A stretch of DNA of 64,000 nucleotides from JBFWNG01 sp050251195 (GTDB taxonomy: Bacteria > Bdellovibrionota_B > Oligoflexia > Oligoflexales > Oligoflexaceae): the NCBI GenBank assembly GCA_050251195.1, contig JBFWNG010000005.1:1-64000 (forward strand), read 5' to 3'. The position numbers and the translations under genes were made by a program. The first letter of the stretch is position 1. Every line of letters starts with the position of its first letter. Positions 47,041 through 55,878 of the stretch are shown piece by piece. The notes beneath the pieces are model-generated. The model worked only from the letters and a program-made list of their open reading frames with translations. It searched no databases and was not told the DNA's origin.

Positions 47041-49461
47041 TCAAGAAGCTGTGCCTGCAATCCGCTGCCTTTCGAGTTCGGCGATTATTTTTCTCGTTCT
47101 ACCGACAGCGTCCGGATTGAGAGAAATGCTGTCGATGCCGCATTTTACCAGAAATTCCGCGAATTCGGGATAATCGCTTGGAGCTTGCCCGCAAATTCCG
47201 ATCTTGATGTTCTTTGCATGTGCGGTTTCGATTGCATGCAATATCATCCGCTTTACCGCTTCGTTGCGTTCGTCGAAGAGGTCGGCCATTATCTCCGAGT
47301 CGCGATCGACGCCAAGCACGAGTTGAGTCAAGTCATTGGATCCGATAGAAAAACCGTCAAAGAGCTCAGCAAATTGATCCGCAAGGATGACGTTCGACGG
47401 TACTTCGCACATAACATGAACTTCAAGGCCGTCTTGCCCGCGCTTGAGACCGTTTTTCTCCATCTCGGCTAAAACTTTGGCGCCTTCCTCTACCGTTCTG
47501 CAAAACGGAACCATTGCCTGGACATTCGTGAGACCCATCTCGCTCCGAACCTTTGCAAGAGCTTGGCACTCAAGAGCGAAGCCTCTCCGATAACGAGCGT
47601 TGTAATAACGACTAGCGCCGCGAAATCCTATCATCGGATTGTCTTCCTTAGGTTCATAAGGCGCTCCTCCAATGAGATGCGCGTACTCGTTTGTTTTGAA
47701 ATCACTAAAGCGCACAATAACAGGCTTAGGATAGAATGCTGCTCCAATCATTGCAATACCCTCGGCGAGCTTGTCGACGAAGTATTGGCCTTTATCTGTA
47801 TAACCTGCAGTTAGTTCCTCAATTGCCGGATCTATAGAAGACGAGGTCGAAAGAAGTGCGAGCGGGTGGATTTTAATGTACTGAGCGATAATGAACTCCA
47901 TTCGTGCCAGTCCAACGCCGTCGTTGGGAATAAATGACAATTGAAACGCTTGTTCGGGATGAGCTACGTTAAGCATAATCTCTGTCGAGGAAATTTCAGA
48001 GCCGTTTAGAGAGAGACGCTCCACGTCAAAGGGAAGAATTCCCTCATAAACCCGACCAGCATCGCCTTCGGCGCAAGATACCGTTACCTCTATTCCCTGC
48101 GCTAGAACTTCTGTAGCGTTCCGAGTTCCAACCACCGCCGGCAAACCGAGTTCCCGGCTAACAATCGCAGCATGACACGTCCTTCCGCCCCGATTGGTGA
48201 CAATGGCCGAAGCCTTGGTCATAAGAGGCTCCCAATCGGGATCCGTCTTGTCAGTTACCAAAATCTCGCCTTTTCTTAGCTTGGGAAGTTCCGACAAATC
48301 ATTAATAATGCAAACCTTGCCAGAGGCAATCTTTTGTCCAACGGCTGCCCCTTCCACGATCGGCCTTGCTTTGATCTTTAGTTTGTAAATTTCTCTTGCG
48401 TCATCGCGCCGATTCGCGTGCACCGTTTCTGGACGCGCCTGCAAAATGTAAAGTTCGTGGGTTAGTCCGTCCTTGGCCCACTCGATATCCATAGGCGTGA
48501 AACGATCGCGCTTACGCGAATAGTGGGTTTCGATCGCAATTGCCCATTTGGCGAGTTGAAGGATCTCATCGTCGGTGATAGCAAACTTACGTTGTTGACC
48601 TTCTGAAACCTCCTGAATCTTCGTTTGCTCGTCACCGTCGGTCGCATAGACAAGCTTTTGATTTTTCGATCCGAGGTTTTTTCTTAAAATTGGTCTGAAT
48701 TGATTTTTGATCAAAGGTTTGAAAACATAAAATTCGTCGGGCGTAACTGCGCCCTGCACAATGCTTTCGCCCAGGCCGTAGGCTGCATTGATCAGAACCG
48801 CATCGCGAAAGCCAGTTTCAGTGTCTATAGTGAACATAACGCCGGAGACCGCGAGGTCGGAGCGGACCATTCTTTGAATGCCCACGGAGAGCGAAATGGC
48901 TTCGTTCGCAAAACCCCGGTCCATACGATAGGAGATCGCTCTGTCGGTGAACAGAGATGCAAAGCATTGCCTAACCGATTCCAACACTCGAACAGAGCCG
49001 CGTATATTGAGGAATGTTTCTTGCTGGCCCGCAAAGGAAGCCTCCGGAAGATCCTCCGCCGTGGCGCTACTGCGCACTGCGACGTCGAGTCTGTCAACGG
49101 CTGAATCTTCGCTAAGTTGCTCATAAGCCGTCTCGATTGCCATGATAAGAGGCTGCGGCAGAGGGGTGATCATAATGAGGTCACGAATTTTAGAGCCGCG
49201 CCGAGCAAGGTCGGTGACATCGCCTGGTACTAATCCCGACAGCAATTCTTTAATCTGGTGGTCCAGGTCGTTTTTGGTCATGAATTCGCGGTATCCCTCA
49301 GTCGTGACGGCGAACCCGTTCGGTATTCTAATCCCATGCTCGTTGAGTTCTCGAAACATCTCCCCGAGCGAGGCATTCTTACCTCCGACAAGCTTAATGT
49401 CGTTCATTGTGATATCGCGAAACCATACAATCATGTTCCGCTTGTTTGAGTTGTGATTCAT
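47041..49461 (-). CDS. ppsA: Phosphoenolpyruvate synthase
   Basis: Converts pyruvate, ATP and water to PEP, AMP and phosphate, for gluconeogenesis. The 806-residue chain (start set at MNHNSN with AGGAG upstream) has the usual three parts: N-terminal nucleotide-binding domain (LVGGKNASLGEM..., RSSATAEDLPEASFAGQQETFL), the swivelling phosphohistidine domain with His430 in GGRTCHAAIVSRELG, and the C-terminal PEP/pyruvate barrel (PVIVRFSDFKTNEY, NPMIGFRGASRYY, GICGQAPSDYPEFAEFL with the catalytic Cys). Length and motifs are standard. A sigma-54-type promoter lies 33 bases before the start. The cyclic-nucleotide-binding gene follows. With the glucan-debranching operon this points to control of carbon reserve use. 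Confidence 0.95.
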   Translation of the reverse strand: MNHNSNKRNMIVWFRDITMNDIKLVGGKNASLGEMFRELNEHGIRIPNGFAVTTEGYREFMTKNDLDHQIKELLSGLVPGDVTDLARRGSKIRDLIMITPLPQPLIMAIETAYEQLSEDSAVDRLDVAVRSSATAEDLPEASFAGQQETFLNIRGSVRVLESVRQCFASLFTDRAISYRMDRGFANEAISLSVGIQRMVRSDLAVSGVMFTIDTETGFRDAVLINAAYGLGESIVQGAVTPDEFYVFKPLIKNQFRPILRKNLGSKNQKLVYATDGDEQTKIQEVSEGQQRKFAITDDEILQLAKWAIAIETHYSRKRDRFTPMDIEWAKDGLTHELYILQARPETVHANRRDDAREIYKLKIKARPIVEGAAVGQKIASGKVCIINDLSELPKLRKGEILVTDKTDPDWEPLMTKASAIVTNRGGRTCHAAIVSRELGLPAVVGTRNATEVLAQGIEVTVSCAEGDAGRVYEGILPFDVERLSLNGSEISSTEIMLNVAHPEQAFQLSFIPNDGVGLARMEFIIAQYIKIHPLALLSTSSSIDPAIEELTAGYTDKGQYFVDKLAEGIAMIGAAFYPKPVIVRFSDFKTNEYAHLIGGAPYEPKEDNPMIGFRGASRYYNARYRRGFALECQALAKVRSEMGLTNVQAMVPFCRTVEEGAKVLAEMEKNGLKRGQDGLEVHVMCEVPSNVILADQFAELFDGFSIGSNDLTQLVLGVDRDSEIMADLFDERNEAVKRMILHAIETAHAKNIKIGICGQAPSDYPEFAEFLVKCGIDSISLNPDAVGRTRKIIAELERQRIAGTAS

Positions 49462-49493
49462 CAATTTCTCCTGATGCAAAGCAGAGCTATCGA

Positions 49494-49510
49494 TGCAGAA
49501 TTTGTTCCAC
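49494..49510 (-). promoter_or_regulatory. Sigma-54-type promoter for ppsA
   Basis: On the minus strand GTGGAACAAATTCTGCA has TGG..C and TGCA with exact spacing, but differs from consensus in the C after GG and the first T of TTGC. It is 33 bases before the start codon. GGCCAAATT (opposite orientation, 49536-49544) lies about 30 bases upstream. Confidence 0.6.
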
Positions 49511-49679
49511 CCTGGGTGATGATCTAATCGTGACAGGCCAAATTTTGTATATTTTATGACCGCCATAACCCACTGAACCACCTCGACAAATATAGGAGGA
49601 GTTATCTCTTGATAGACTCAAACCGATAGGATTCTTGTGTATGTTTCTGTGCACAAACTTAGAGGAATAGAGGTGTTCT

Positions 49680-50279
49680 ATGAAAAATGTTTGGATCAAG
49701 ATTGGGCTGCCATGGCTGATCCTGCTTCTTTTGGCGGGTTGTTCGCGATCGGCTTTCACTACCAAGGAAAAATCGAAGCCAAGCCCGGAACAAGTTGACG
49801 AGGACGTCACGAAAAGTGGCTCTGATTCGGAAGAAATTGTCGAGGAAGAAGAGCAGGAAAGCATCGAGAAATGCGCGGTAGCGGTCGGCAATGAAAACCA
49901 AGATGTCGTGTCCGTATCGCAAGGAGACATCGACGCCAGCGAGATTGCCGAGGGATCTGTTCTACTGGTGCGGATTCAGGGTCAGGCGGACATAAACATA
50001 GCGTCCTCCGAGTTTCCGGAGCTCAGCGGTGTTTGTTTGGACGCACGAGGAGAGGCTGATGCCAATATAGTCATAGATGGCAACCTCGACACTTTGTTTT
50101 ACTTGGGACGAGGTAATGCTGACGTGACGGTTGACTTCCAGGAGGCGGGGAACCTCGCAAACGCGGAGTGGGATGTGTCGGGCAGCAGCACTTTGTCTTT
50201 GCTCGGAGCTCAGCTTGATTGCGATACACTAACAGTGGAAAAAAGTGGCTCTTCACAGGTTGAATGCAATGGAAGTTAG
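49680..50279 (+). CDS. Lipoprotein with GIN-type (DUF2807-like) beta repeat region
   Basis: A 199-residue lipoprotein (LLLLAGC). After an acidic, disordered linker (about 25-70), residues about 75-199 read as short repeating strands with the pattern (A/G)xAD(I/V)xI...LxVxG (QGQADINIASSEF, RGEADANIVIDGN, RGNADVTVDFQE, SGSSTLSLLGA, KSGSSQVECNGS). This resembles the right-handed beta-helix of the GIN/DUF2807 putative adhesin-head domains; the match is by eye. A GAGGTG lies a few bases before the ATG. It converges on the sensor kinase gene, with one base between the stops. Confidence 0.7.
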   Translation: MKNVWIKIGLPWLILLLLAGCSRSAFTTKEKSKPSPEQVDEDVTKSGSDSEEIVEEEEQESIEKCAVAVGNENQDVVSVSQGDIDASEIAEGSVLLVRIQGQADINIASSEFPELSGVCLDARGEADANIVIDGNLDTLFYLGRGNADVTVDFQEAGNLANAEWDVSGSSTLSLLGAQLDCDTLTVEKSGSSQVECNGS

Positions 50280-50280
50280 T

Positions 50281-51741
50281 TTAGTGCCCAGAAACAAGGC
50301 GGTCGTCTTCGGGAGTGCTTGCTTGGGCACTCCCCGTATTTAGAGAAACAAAAAATTGCGATCCTTTGCCCGCGACACTCGATACTCGGATTTTTCCACC
50401 TAATTTCTCGATCAATAATTTGCTGAGGTACAGACCTATCCCAGTGCCTCCATACTTCCGAGTGGTGCTGTTTTCTGCTTGAGCGAAGGGTTTGAAAAGC
50501 TTGTTCAGCTGCTCTTTTGTCATCCCGATCCCTGTATCTTCTATAATGAACTGTAGCGATGTTTTTTCTGAATCGGGATCCTCGCGCGCGCGAGTGATAA
50601 GTTTCACGTAGCCTTGATCTGTAAATTTAATCGCATTTGATACAATGTTAAGGAGAACTTGTTTCAGCCGAGTCGGGTCTGTTACGATCACTGTAGGTAT
50701 GATACCGTGGTATTCCGCCAACAGGGAAATACCCTTAGCTTTTGCCGAACTTTCCAGTAGCTGGAGCGTATCCTCGACGATGTGGCATGGGGAACACTGC
50801 AGGGCTTCCATTGTAAGCTCTCCTGACTCCACTTTCGATAGGTCGAGGATGTCGTTAACCACGCTGAGAAGATGCTTCACGTTGCGTTTGATAGCGTCGA
50901 GGGCAGGTCCCAGATCCGCTGGCGGAGGTTGTCCTTCCAATACCTGTGAAAATCCCATGATGACGTTTGCTGGGTTGCGAATTTCATGGCTCACGCTTGC
51001 AAAAAACCGATCCTTGGCATTCTTTGCAGCCTCTATTCTTGAAATGTTGTCGCTGATCTGACGCAGCGGTGGACCCATCAATCTATGAATTAAGAAGACC
51101 CCTAACCCAATCGTGAGCAGCGCGACAGTCCCGGACACTGTCGCAGCCCACACGAAGGGTTCTCGAAGCTCGTCCATATTGATTTTTGCCACGATACCCA
51201 TTTTGAGATCGGGAACAGGTTGGTACGCTGCGAGAACGGGCTCTCCTTCGTGATCTACGCCTTCCATGATTCCCGATTTGCCTGATAATGCGAGACGCAT
51301 GAATTCAGCGCTTTTGTCGTTCCAGGAAACCTTTGCGGTCATCTCTTTCCTTCCGCCCTTTGAAAGATAAAGAAATATTTCGTTGCCGACTTGGTCGCCT
51401 AGAAGATATTCGCCTGTGCGACCAAAGCCGGTGTAGTGTTTTTGCGCGTCCAGGATTTGGCTTAGCGTCGCTGCCCTGGCGCCATGGGGATGGTCATGTT
51501 GACTGTGGATCGCGTCGAAACGAGCCACGGCTCCAATGAAGTCAGCATGCGTTGAAGCGATTTCCACGAGTTGTTGTTTGCGTTGATCGAAGGTGACTCG
51601 ATAGTAAATTGCGCTCACCATTAAGGCCACAAAGAATGCGGCGGTGCCCACAGCTATAACAGTTCGTATCAAAATCCTGCTTCGGTAGTCCAAATGCGAC
51701 GTACCCGTACCTTCGTTAGCCCCGTCAGGCGGATAAAACAT
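50281..51741 (-). CDS. Sensor histidine kinase with extracytoplasmic sensor domain
   Basis: A 486-residue membrane kinase. A membrane segment (about 25-47) is followed by a periplasmic sensor domain (about 48-195) with FGRTGEYLLGDQVGNEIFLYLS and a Cache-like second half (VDHEGEPVLAAYQPVPDLKMGIVAKI), a second membrane segment (about 198-218), then HisKA with phospho-His in FFASVSHEIRNPANVI and a HATPase domain with NAIKFT (N box), DTGIGM (G1) and GGTGIGL (G2). No receiver domain is attached. It lies downstream of a response regulator and a larger kinase on the same strand (170-base gap), so the three may form one signalling system. Confidence 0.92.
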   Translation of the reverse strand: MFYPPDGANEGTGTSHLDYRSRILIRTVIAVGTAAFFVALMVSAIYYRVTFDQRKQQLVEIASTHADFIGAVARFDAIHSQHDHPHGARAATLSQILDAQKHYTGFGRTGEYLLGDQVGNEIFLYLSKGGRKEMTAKVSWNDKSAEFMRLALSGKSGIMEGVDHEGEPVLAAYQPVPDLKMGIVAKINMDELREPFVWAATVSGTVALLTIGLGVFLIHRLMGPPLRQISDNISRIEAAKNAKDRFFASVSHEIRNPANVIMGFSQVLEGQPPPADLGPALDAIKRNVKHLLSVVNDILDLSKVESGELTMEALQCSPCHIVEDTLQLLESSAKAKGISLLAEYHGIIPTVIVTDPTRLKQVLLNIVSNAIKFTDQGYVKLITRAREDPDSEKTSLQFIIEDTGIGMTKEQLNKLFKPFAQAENSTTRKYGGTGIGLYLSKLLIEKLGGKIRVSSVAGKGSQFFVSLNTGSAQASTPEDDRLVSGH

Positions 51742-51910
51742 CGGAGGATCCCACAGCGACTAGATATTTAGGAGTCCGGCTCATAAAGACCTTGTTCCCT
51801 TAGTACCAGATGCCTCATTTAACTCCAATAGAAAAAGAAAGCCAAACGTCTCCGGCGGTCAAACTCAAACATCAAGGTAGCTCTTGGGAAACGAAGTCAT
51901 CAGGGCAAAC

Positions 51911-52324
51911 CTAACAGTGAGACGCTAGTTTGAACCAAAGAACGTTAAAGATCTTTGCGAATTCCCGCATGTTCTGCAGACCCGATGGCTTTTTGAAATA
52001 AAAACTCGCTCCCTTCTCGTAACATTCACAAATATCTTTATGAATGTCACCATTTGAAAACACACAGACCGGTATCCCGCGGAGGTGGTCAGACGACTTA
52101 ATCTCTGCAAGAACCTCTTGTCCGTCTTTTCCTGGCATTCGAAGATCTAAGAGAATGACCTTAGGAAGAGAAGTCTGGGTGGAGTGGAGAACATTGAGTG
52201 CCTCGTCTCCGCTCCCGGCAGTCACGATATGCAATGAAGGATCTACCATCCTAAAGACGAGTCGCATGAGCTGGAGCTGGTCCTCTGCGTCATCAACTAT
52301 CAAGATGTGGGGCCTCAATAACAT
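51911..52324 (-). CDS. Single-domain response regulator (Rcp1/CheY-like)
   Basis: A 137-residue receiver protein with acidic pair in LIVDDAEDQ, phospho-Asp in VILLDLRMPGKDG, Ser in VCVFSNGD and Lys in FYFKKPSG. Its start lies 32 bases inside the end of the large kinase gene; AGGAGG is only two bases from the ATG, and a TTG two codons later is better spaced, so the real start may be that TTG. Regulators of this short type often serve phytochrome- or PAS-type kinases with which they overlap. The partner is therefore most likely the MASE1 kinase. Confidence 0.92.
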   Translation of the reverse strand: MLLRPHILIVDDAEDQLQLMRLVFRMVDPSLHIVTAGSGDEALNVLHSTQTSLPKVILLDLRMPGKDGQEVLAEIKSSDHLRGIPVCVFSNGDIHKDICECYEKGASFYFKKPSGLQNMREFAKIFNVLWFKLASHC

Positions 52325-55300
52325 TTCCTCCTGAGTTGCGAGGATACGTGAAATGAAAAGTACTTCCCTTTCCTAAGGTGGAAGTAACCCATATTTTTCC
52401 CCCAGACAACCCAATTACCTTTTTGCAATACGCAAGCCCAATTCCCGTACCCGGGTATGCAGAATCGCTGTGAACCCGCCTAAACATCTCGAAAATTCGG
52501 TCCCTGTATTCTTTGGCAATGCCAATACCGTTGTCTTCTACTGAAAACTCGAAATAGTCGGGCATAGTTTTACAGGAAATGGCAATCGTTGGGATGCGGT
52601 CCGCGTGACGGTAGGTGAGTGCATTGCGGATAAGGTTGCTGAACACACCCTCGAGGTACGTTGGATTGCCGAAGACTATAGGCAACGATTCAACCTGCAA
52701 AATCGCGTCGCTCGCGCTTATTTCTTCATGTAAGAGATCAATCACCAATCGTACGGTTTCGTTGAGGTCGACTTCTTCGGGAATGTTGCCGGCAACGTTA
52801 GCTCTGGCGACTTCCAGGAGGTCACCGATCAAGTGGACTGCCTTCTTAGAGTTTTTGCGAACAAATCGGATGGCCTCGTCAACTTCTATTTCCCGCTGCG
52901 ACGGAAGATGCATGTCCAACACGTCAATCCAGCTTTCCATTGATTTGATGGGCGCTCTCAAGTCGTGCGCGGCCACACCGGCAAACTGTTCGAGCTCTGC
53001 ATTGGAAGTGGATAGATCAACGTTGGCTTTTTCAAGACTTGCCGTGCGTTCTTTAACCTTCGACTCGAGTTCTTCATTTGCGGCGCGCAAGGCAAGTTCG
53101 TATTCGCGGCGATTAGCTTCTAAGTGTTTTCTCTCGCTGATGTCATGGATGAATGCATTGAAATTATGTCGTTTGCCTTCACGAATGGCGGATATCGTGA
53201 GCTCGACGGGGAATTCGTTTCCGTTCTGATGCAGTGCGGTGATTTCTACCCTTCTGTTTAGAAATGGGCCGTAACCCGCCTCAAGAAACCTTTGCATGCC
53301 CTTCAGGTGCGCTTCCCTTAAATGTACTGGTATGATAGTTTCAACGATGGGCTTGCCGATCACGCTAGCCCTGCTCCAACCAAAGAGCGCCTCAGCTTGG
53401 AAATTCCATTCAACAATCATTCCTTCCTGATTTATGGCCACAAACGCGTCATAAGCCGTATCTATAATCATTCGATTGCGACGTTCGCTTGCGGTTAGAG
53501 CGCTTTCCGCCTTCTCTCGTTTAAACGCTTCCCCGAGCTGTGTTCCGACGTGGGTCATAACCTGGATGAGGTCTACATCTGGCTCTAACACGGTAGCGGC
53601 GAAAAACTCTAGCACTCCAAATACCTCACCGTCACCAAGGATGGGCAGGCCGAACCCGGCTCGTATCCCTATGTCGCCGGCAACTTCTGCTCTCGGTGCG
53701 CTATCGTCCCCCAATATATCAGTAATCCACACAGGCCTTTTGCTGGCGAGGACTCTCTGCGGTAAAGCGTCACCCTCAACATCGAGGCGTTCCGAGCTGA
53801 TTTTTTGAAAAAAAGCATATTTTATCGGGTCATCAAGGTGCCAAATTTCCGAGGAAACAAGTTCTTTTTTATCTAACTGTCCTCCTGTTAGAAGGTAAGC
53901 GTGTCCGATAGGCCAATTCGTGATAGAGCAGATTTCGTCCACGCACAGTTTCAATAGATCTTTCGAATTTCTATTGGCTGCCGCGGCTACAATCTGCAAT
54001 AACTTAACGAAGCGATTTTTTCGCCGCAACTCTTCCGTTTTTTGAGCGAAGTTCTGTTGAACTAATTGTCGCTGCCCCGTAACAACGAGGAAAAATGCGC
54101 CTAGGCACGCTGTGAAAAATAATCCCACCGCCTGCAGCGCCCAAGATTCCCAATCTCTCCTTTCGAAGTATTCCTCCGGCGGAAAGGTCTTTAGCGTGAG
54201 CGTCTGTCCGGCGATTTCGATTTTTCTGACTTCTGCGCCCAAATGATCGGGAACTTTGTCCAACCGAGCATCGTATTCAGGTGTACCAATTGTGAACAAA
54301 GATTGTTGGGACAGTGGAGCGTTGTCGTCGCGCAATTCAAAATCGATTTCTACTGTCTTCGTATGTCGAAGAGCGTTCTGCACGACATCTTCCACCCGAA
54401 GAACCACGCCGACAAACCCAGAAACGGGTCGATCCGTAGGGTCCGGCACATCGCCGCTATTTTCATAGACTGGTTCGAAAACGATGTATCCTAATCCTTC
54501 TTTTTGAATGACGAGATTAACTCGTGAAGTTGCGGCGGGAGTTCCCGTTTTCCGCGCCTTGTCGACAGCCGCAGCTCTTTCGCGCTCTGACAGAATGTCG
54601 AACCCGAAGGCGTGTTCGTTGCCCTTTAATGGTTCGATATAACGAGCGACAACATACCGAGGACGATTAGCCGCAGGTACCAATTCTCCGCCGTCACCAA
54701 GCTCGGTGATACGAAATGGCACTTTGAGGGAGAGACTTGCATCTGCCTCAAAGGCGGATCGGTCGCTTTCAGACACGACGGGAAACCAAGCTAACGCCAG
54801 AATGCTGGGGCGCGATGCTAGAAGGCTGTGCGCAAGCGTGTGAAACTCATCCTGCGTCAATTGAGGGAATGTATTAAAGACGCTCTGGAGAGAGTGGAGT
54901 GTGTTCAAATAGCCGTCAAAAGAAAGCATAATCGCCGACACGAGATCGGAAGTTCTTCCTTCAAACTCTTGATGCAATCTTTCCTGTTGCGCTCTTCTTG
55001 TCGTGAACGAGAAAAAACTTATGACGCCAAACGCGAGCAATAAGGGTACTGTAACGGCCGTTCGCCGATCAATCCAAAGCCCCTTGCGTCTGCCGAACCA
55101 AATCAATACGAGAGGAGTTACCACAATAACACCCAATGCGTCCCCAGCCCACCATGTCCACCAGCTAATGAAAAAACTGGTGCCCACTAAGAAGTCGGAA
55201 ACCCAAAGAGTGGAAACCCCAATAGAGGGGCTGATAATACAACTTAGAACGGCTATTAAAAAAAATTTCACGACATGATTCACAGTCGTGAATGGATTTG

Positions 55301-55676
55301 CCACTTCCACAAATCTCCGGATCAGGTATTCGCCACATAGTGCTTGAAGTGCCGCACCTAAACCGATGATGCAGGAAACAGCGAATGCCTCAGGCGCGGA
55401 CGGAGCAGGCTGAACAGCAGAGAGAGAGACCCAACTGTTCATCGCGAAGGAACCAAGCCAGACACCTGGCCATACGTGGGGCCCGAGGAGCAACAAAGAG
55501 GAAAGGGCAATGCCGGCAGGAGGAAAGCTGGCTGATGCATAGCCGGGAGGGATTGCAAGGAGAAGAGCCATTCTTCCCGAGACAAGATAAACCAAAGCAA
55601 CAAGGATAATTTGGCTGATCTTGCTTCGACGCACGGCAGTTAATAAGTTTACGAAACGCCAGCGCGCTCGTCCCAT
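52293..55676 (-). CDS. MASE1-CHASE-GAF-PAS sensor histidine kinase
   Basis: A very large 1127-residue membrane kinase. Domain order: MASE1 integral membrane sensor (about 15-300, eight or so hydrophobic segments, with the PPAGIALSSLLLLGP block); CHASE extracellular domain (about 240-480, FDGYLNTLHSLQSVFNTF, ILALAWFPVV); a membrane segment near 520; GAF (about 560-720, LLKLCVDEICSITNWPIGHAYLL); PAS (about 735-860, DTAYDAFVAINQEGMIVEWN); coiled coil; HisKA with His in GVAAHDLRAPIKSME; and HATPase (NALTYR, DNGIGI, GTGIGLAYC). The CHASE boundary overlaps the end of MASE1 and is approximate. It overlaps the regulator gene and is preceded by a sigma-54 promoter. Confidence 0.92.
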   Translation of the reverse strand: MGRARWRFVNLLTAVRRSKISQIILVALVYLVSGRMALLLAIPPGYASASFPPAGIALSSLLLLGPHVWPGVWLGSFAMNSWVSLSAVQPAPSAPEAFAVSCIIGLGAALQALCGEYLIRRFVEVANPFTTVNHVVKFFLIAVLSCIISPSIGVSTLWVSDFLVGTSFFISWWTWWAGDALGVIVVTPLVLIWFGRRKGLWIDRRTAVTVPLLLAFGVISFFSFTTRRAQQERLHQEFEGRTSDLVSAIMLSFDGYLNTLHSLQSVFNTFPQLTQDEFHTLAHSLLASRPSILALAWFPVVSESDRSAFEADASLSLKVPFRITELGDGGELVPAANRPRYVVARYIEPLKGNEHAFGFDILSERERAAAVDKARKTGTPAATSRVNLVIQKEGLGYIVFEPVYENSGDVPDPTDRPVSGFVGVVLRVEDVVQNALRHTKTVEIDFELRDDNAPLSQQSLFTIGTPEYDARLDKVPDHLGAEVRKIEIAGQTLTLKTFPPEEYFERRDWESWALQAVGLFFTACLGAFFLVVTGQRQLVQQNFAQKTEELRRKNRFVKLLQIVAAAANRNSKDLLKLCVDEICSITNWPIGHAYLLTGGQLDKKELVSSEIWHLDDPIKYAFFQKISSERLDVEGDALPQRVLASKRPVWITDILGDDSAPRAEVAGDIGIRAGFGLPILGDGEVFGVLEFFAATVLEPDVDLIQVMTHVGTQLGEAFKREKAESALTASERRNRMIIDTAYDAFVAINQEGMIVEWNFQAEALFGWSRASVIGKPIVETIIPVHLREAHLKGMQRFLEAGYGPFLNRRVEITALHQNGNEFPVELTISAIREGKRHNFNAFIHDISERKHLEANRREYELALRAANEELESKVKERTASLEKANVDLSTSNAELEQFAGVAAHDLRAPIKSMESWIDVLDMHLPSQREIEVDEAIRFVRKNSKKAVHLIGDLLEVARANVAGNIPEEVDLNETVRLVIDLLHEEISASDAILQVESLPIVFGNPTYLEGVFSNLIRNALTYRHADRIPTIAISCKTMPDYFEFSVEDNGIGIAKEYRDRIFEMFRRVHSDSAYPGTGIGLAYCKKVIGLSGGKIWVTSTLGKGSTFHFTYPRNSGGNVIEAPHLDS

Positions 55677-55704
55677 ATTTGATTAGGACCTCCCGAGCCC
55701 CAAA

Positions 55705-55721
55705 AGCAATTTTTAGGCCAT
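55705..55721 (-). promoter_or_regulatory. Sigma-54 (-24/-12) promoter for the MASE1 kinase operon
   Basis: On the minus strand ATGGCCTAAAAATTGCT has TGGC and TTGCT at correct spacing, 29 bases before the ATG. CGCCAAATT lies about 25 bases upstream (55741-55749 on the plus strand as its complement). Confidence 0.65.
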
Positions 55722-55878
55722 GCAGGCGAAGCTCTTTGGTAATTTGGCGAAAGTTTAGAAAGACCAAAATTTAGAATGAGTTCTCAAAACACGCCTTACC
55801 GGCAGACATTGGACCAGAAGTGAAATATAATTATGGGACATACCGAAAACAAAATCGTTTCTTTCTGGGACCATTGTT

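Noticed and set aside
51890..51935. GGGCAAACC followed by GAGACGC, reminiscent of a c-di-GMP-I riboswitch
   Set aside because: The second conserved block and the receptor helix are missing, and the match overlaps the 3' end of a response-regulator gene rather than a leader.
55826..55831. TATAAT as the -10 of the envelope operon
   Set aside because: There is no acceptable -35 at 16-18 bases; TTGGAC is only 11 bases away. It was kept only as a remark.
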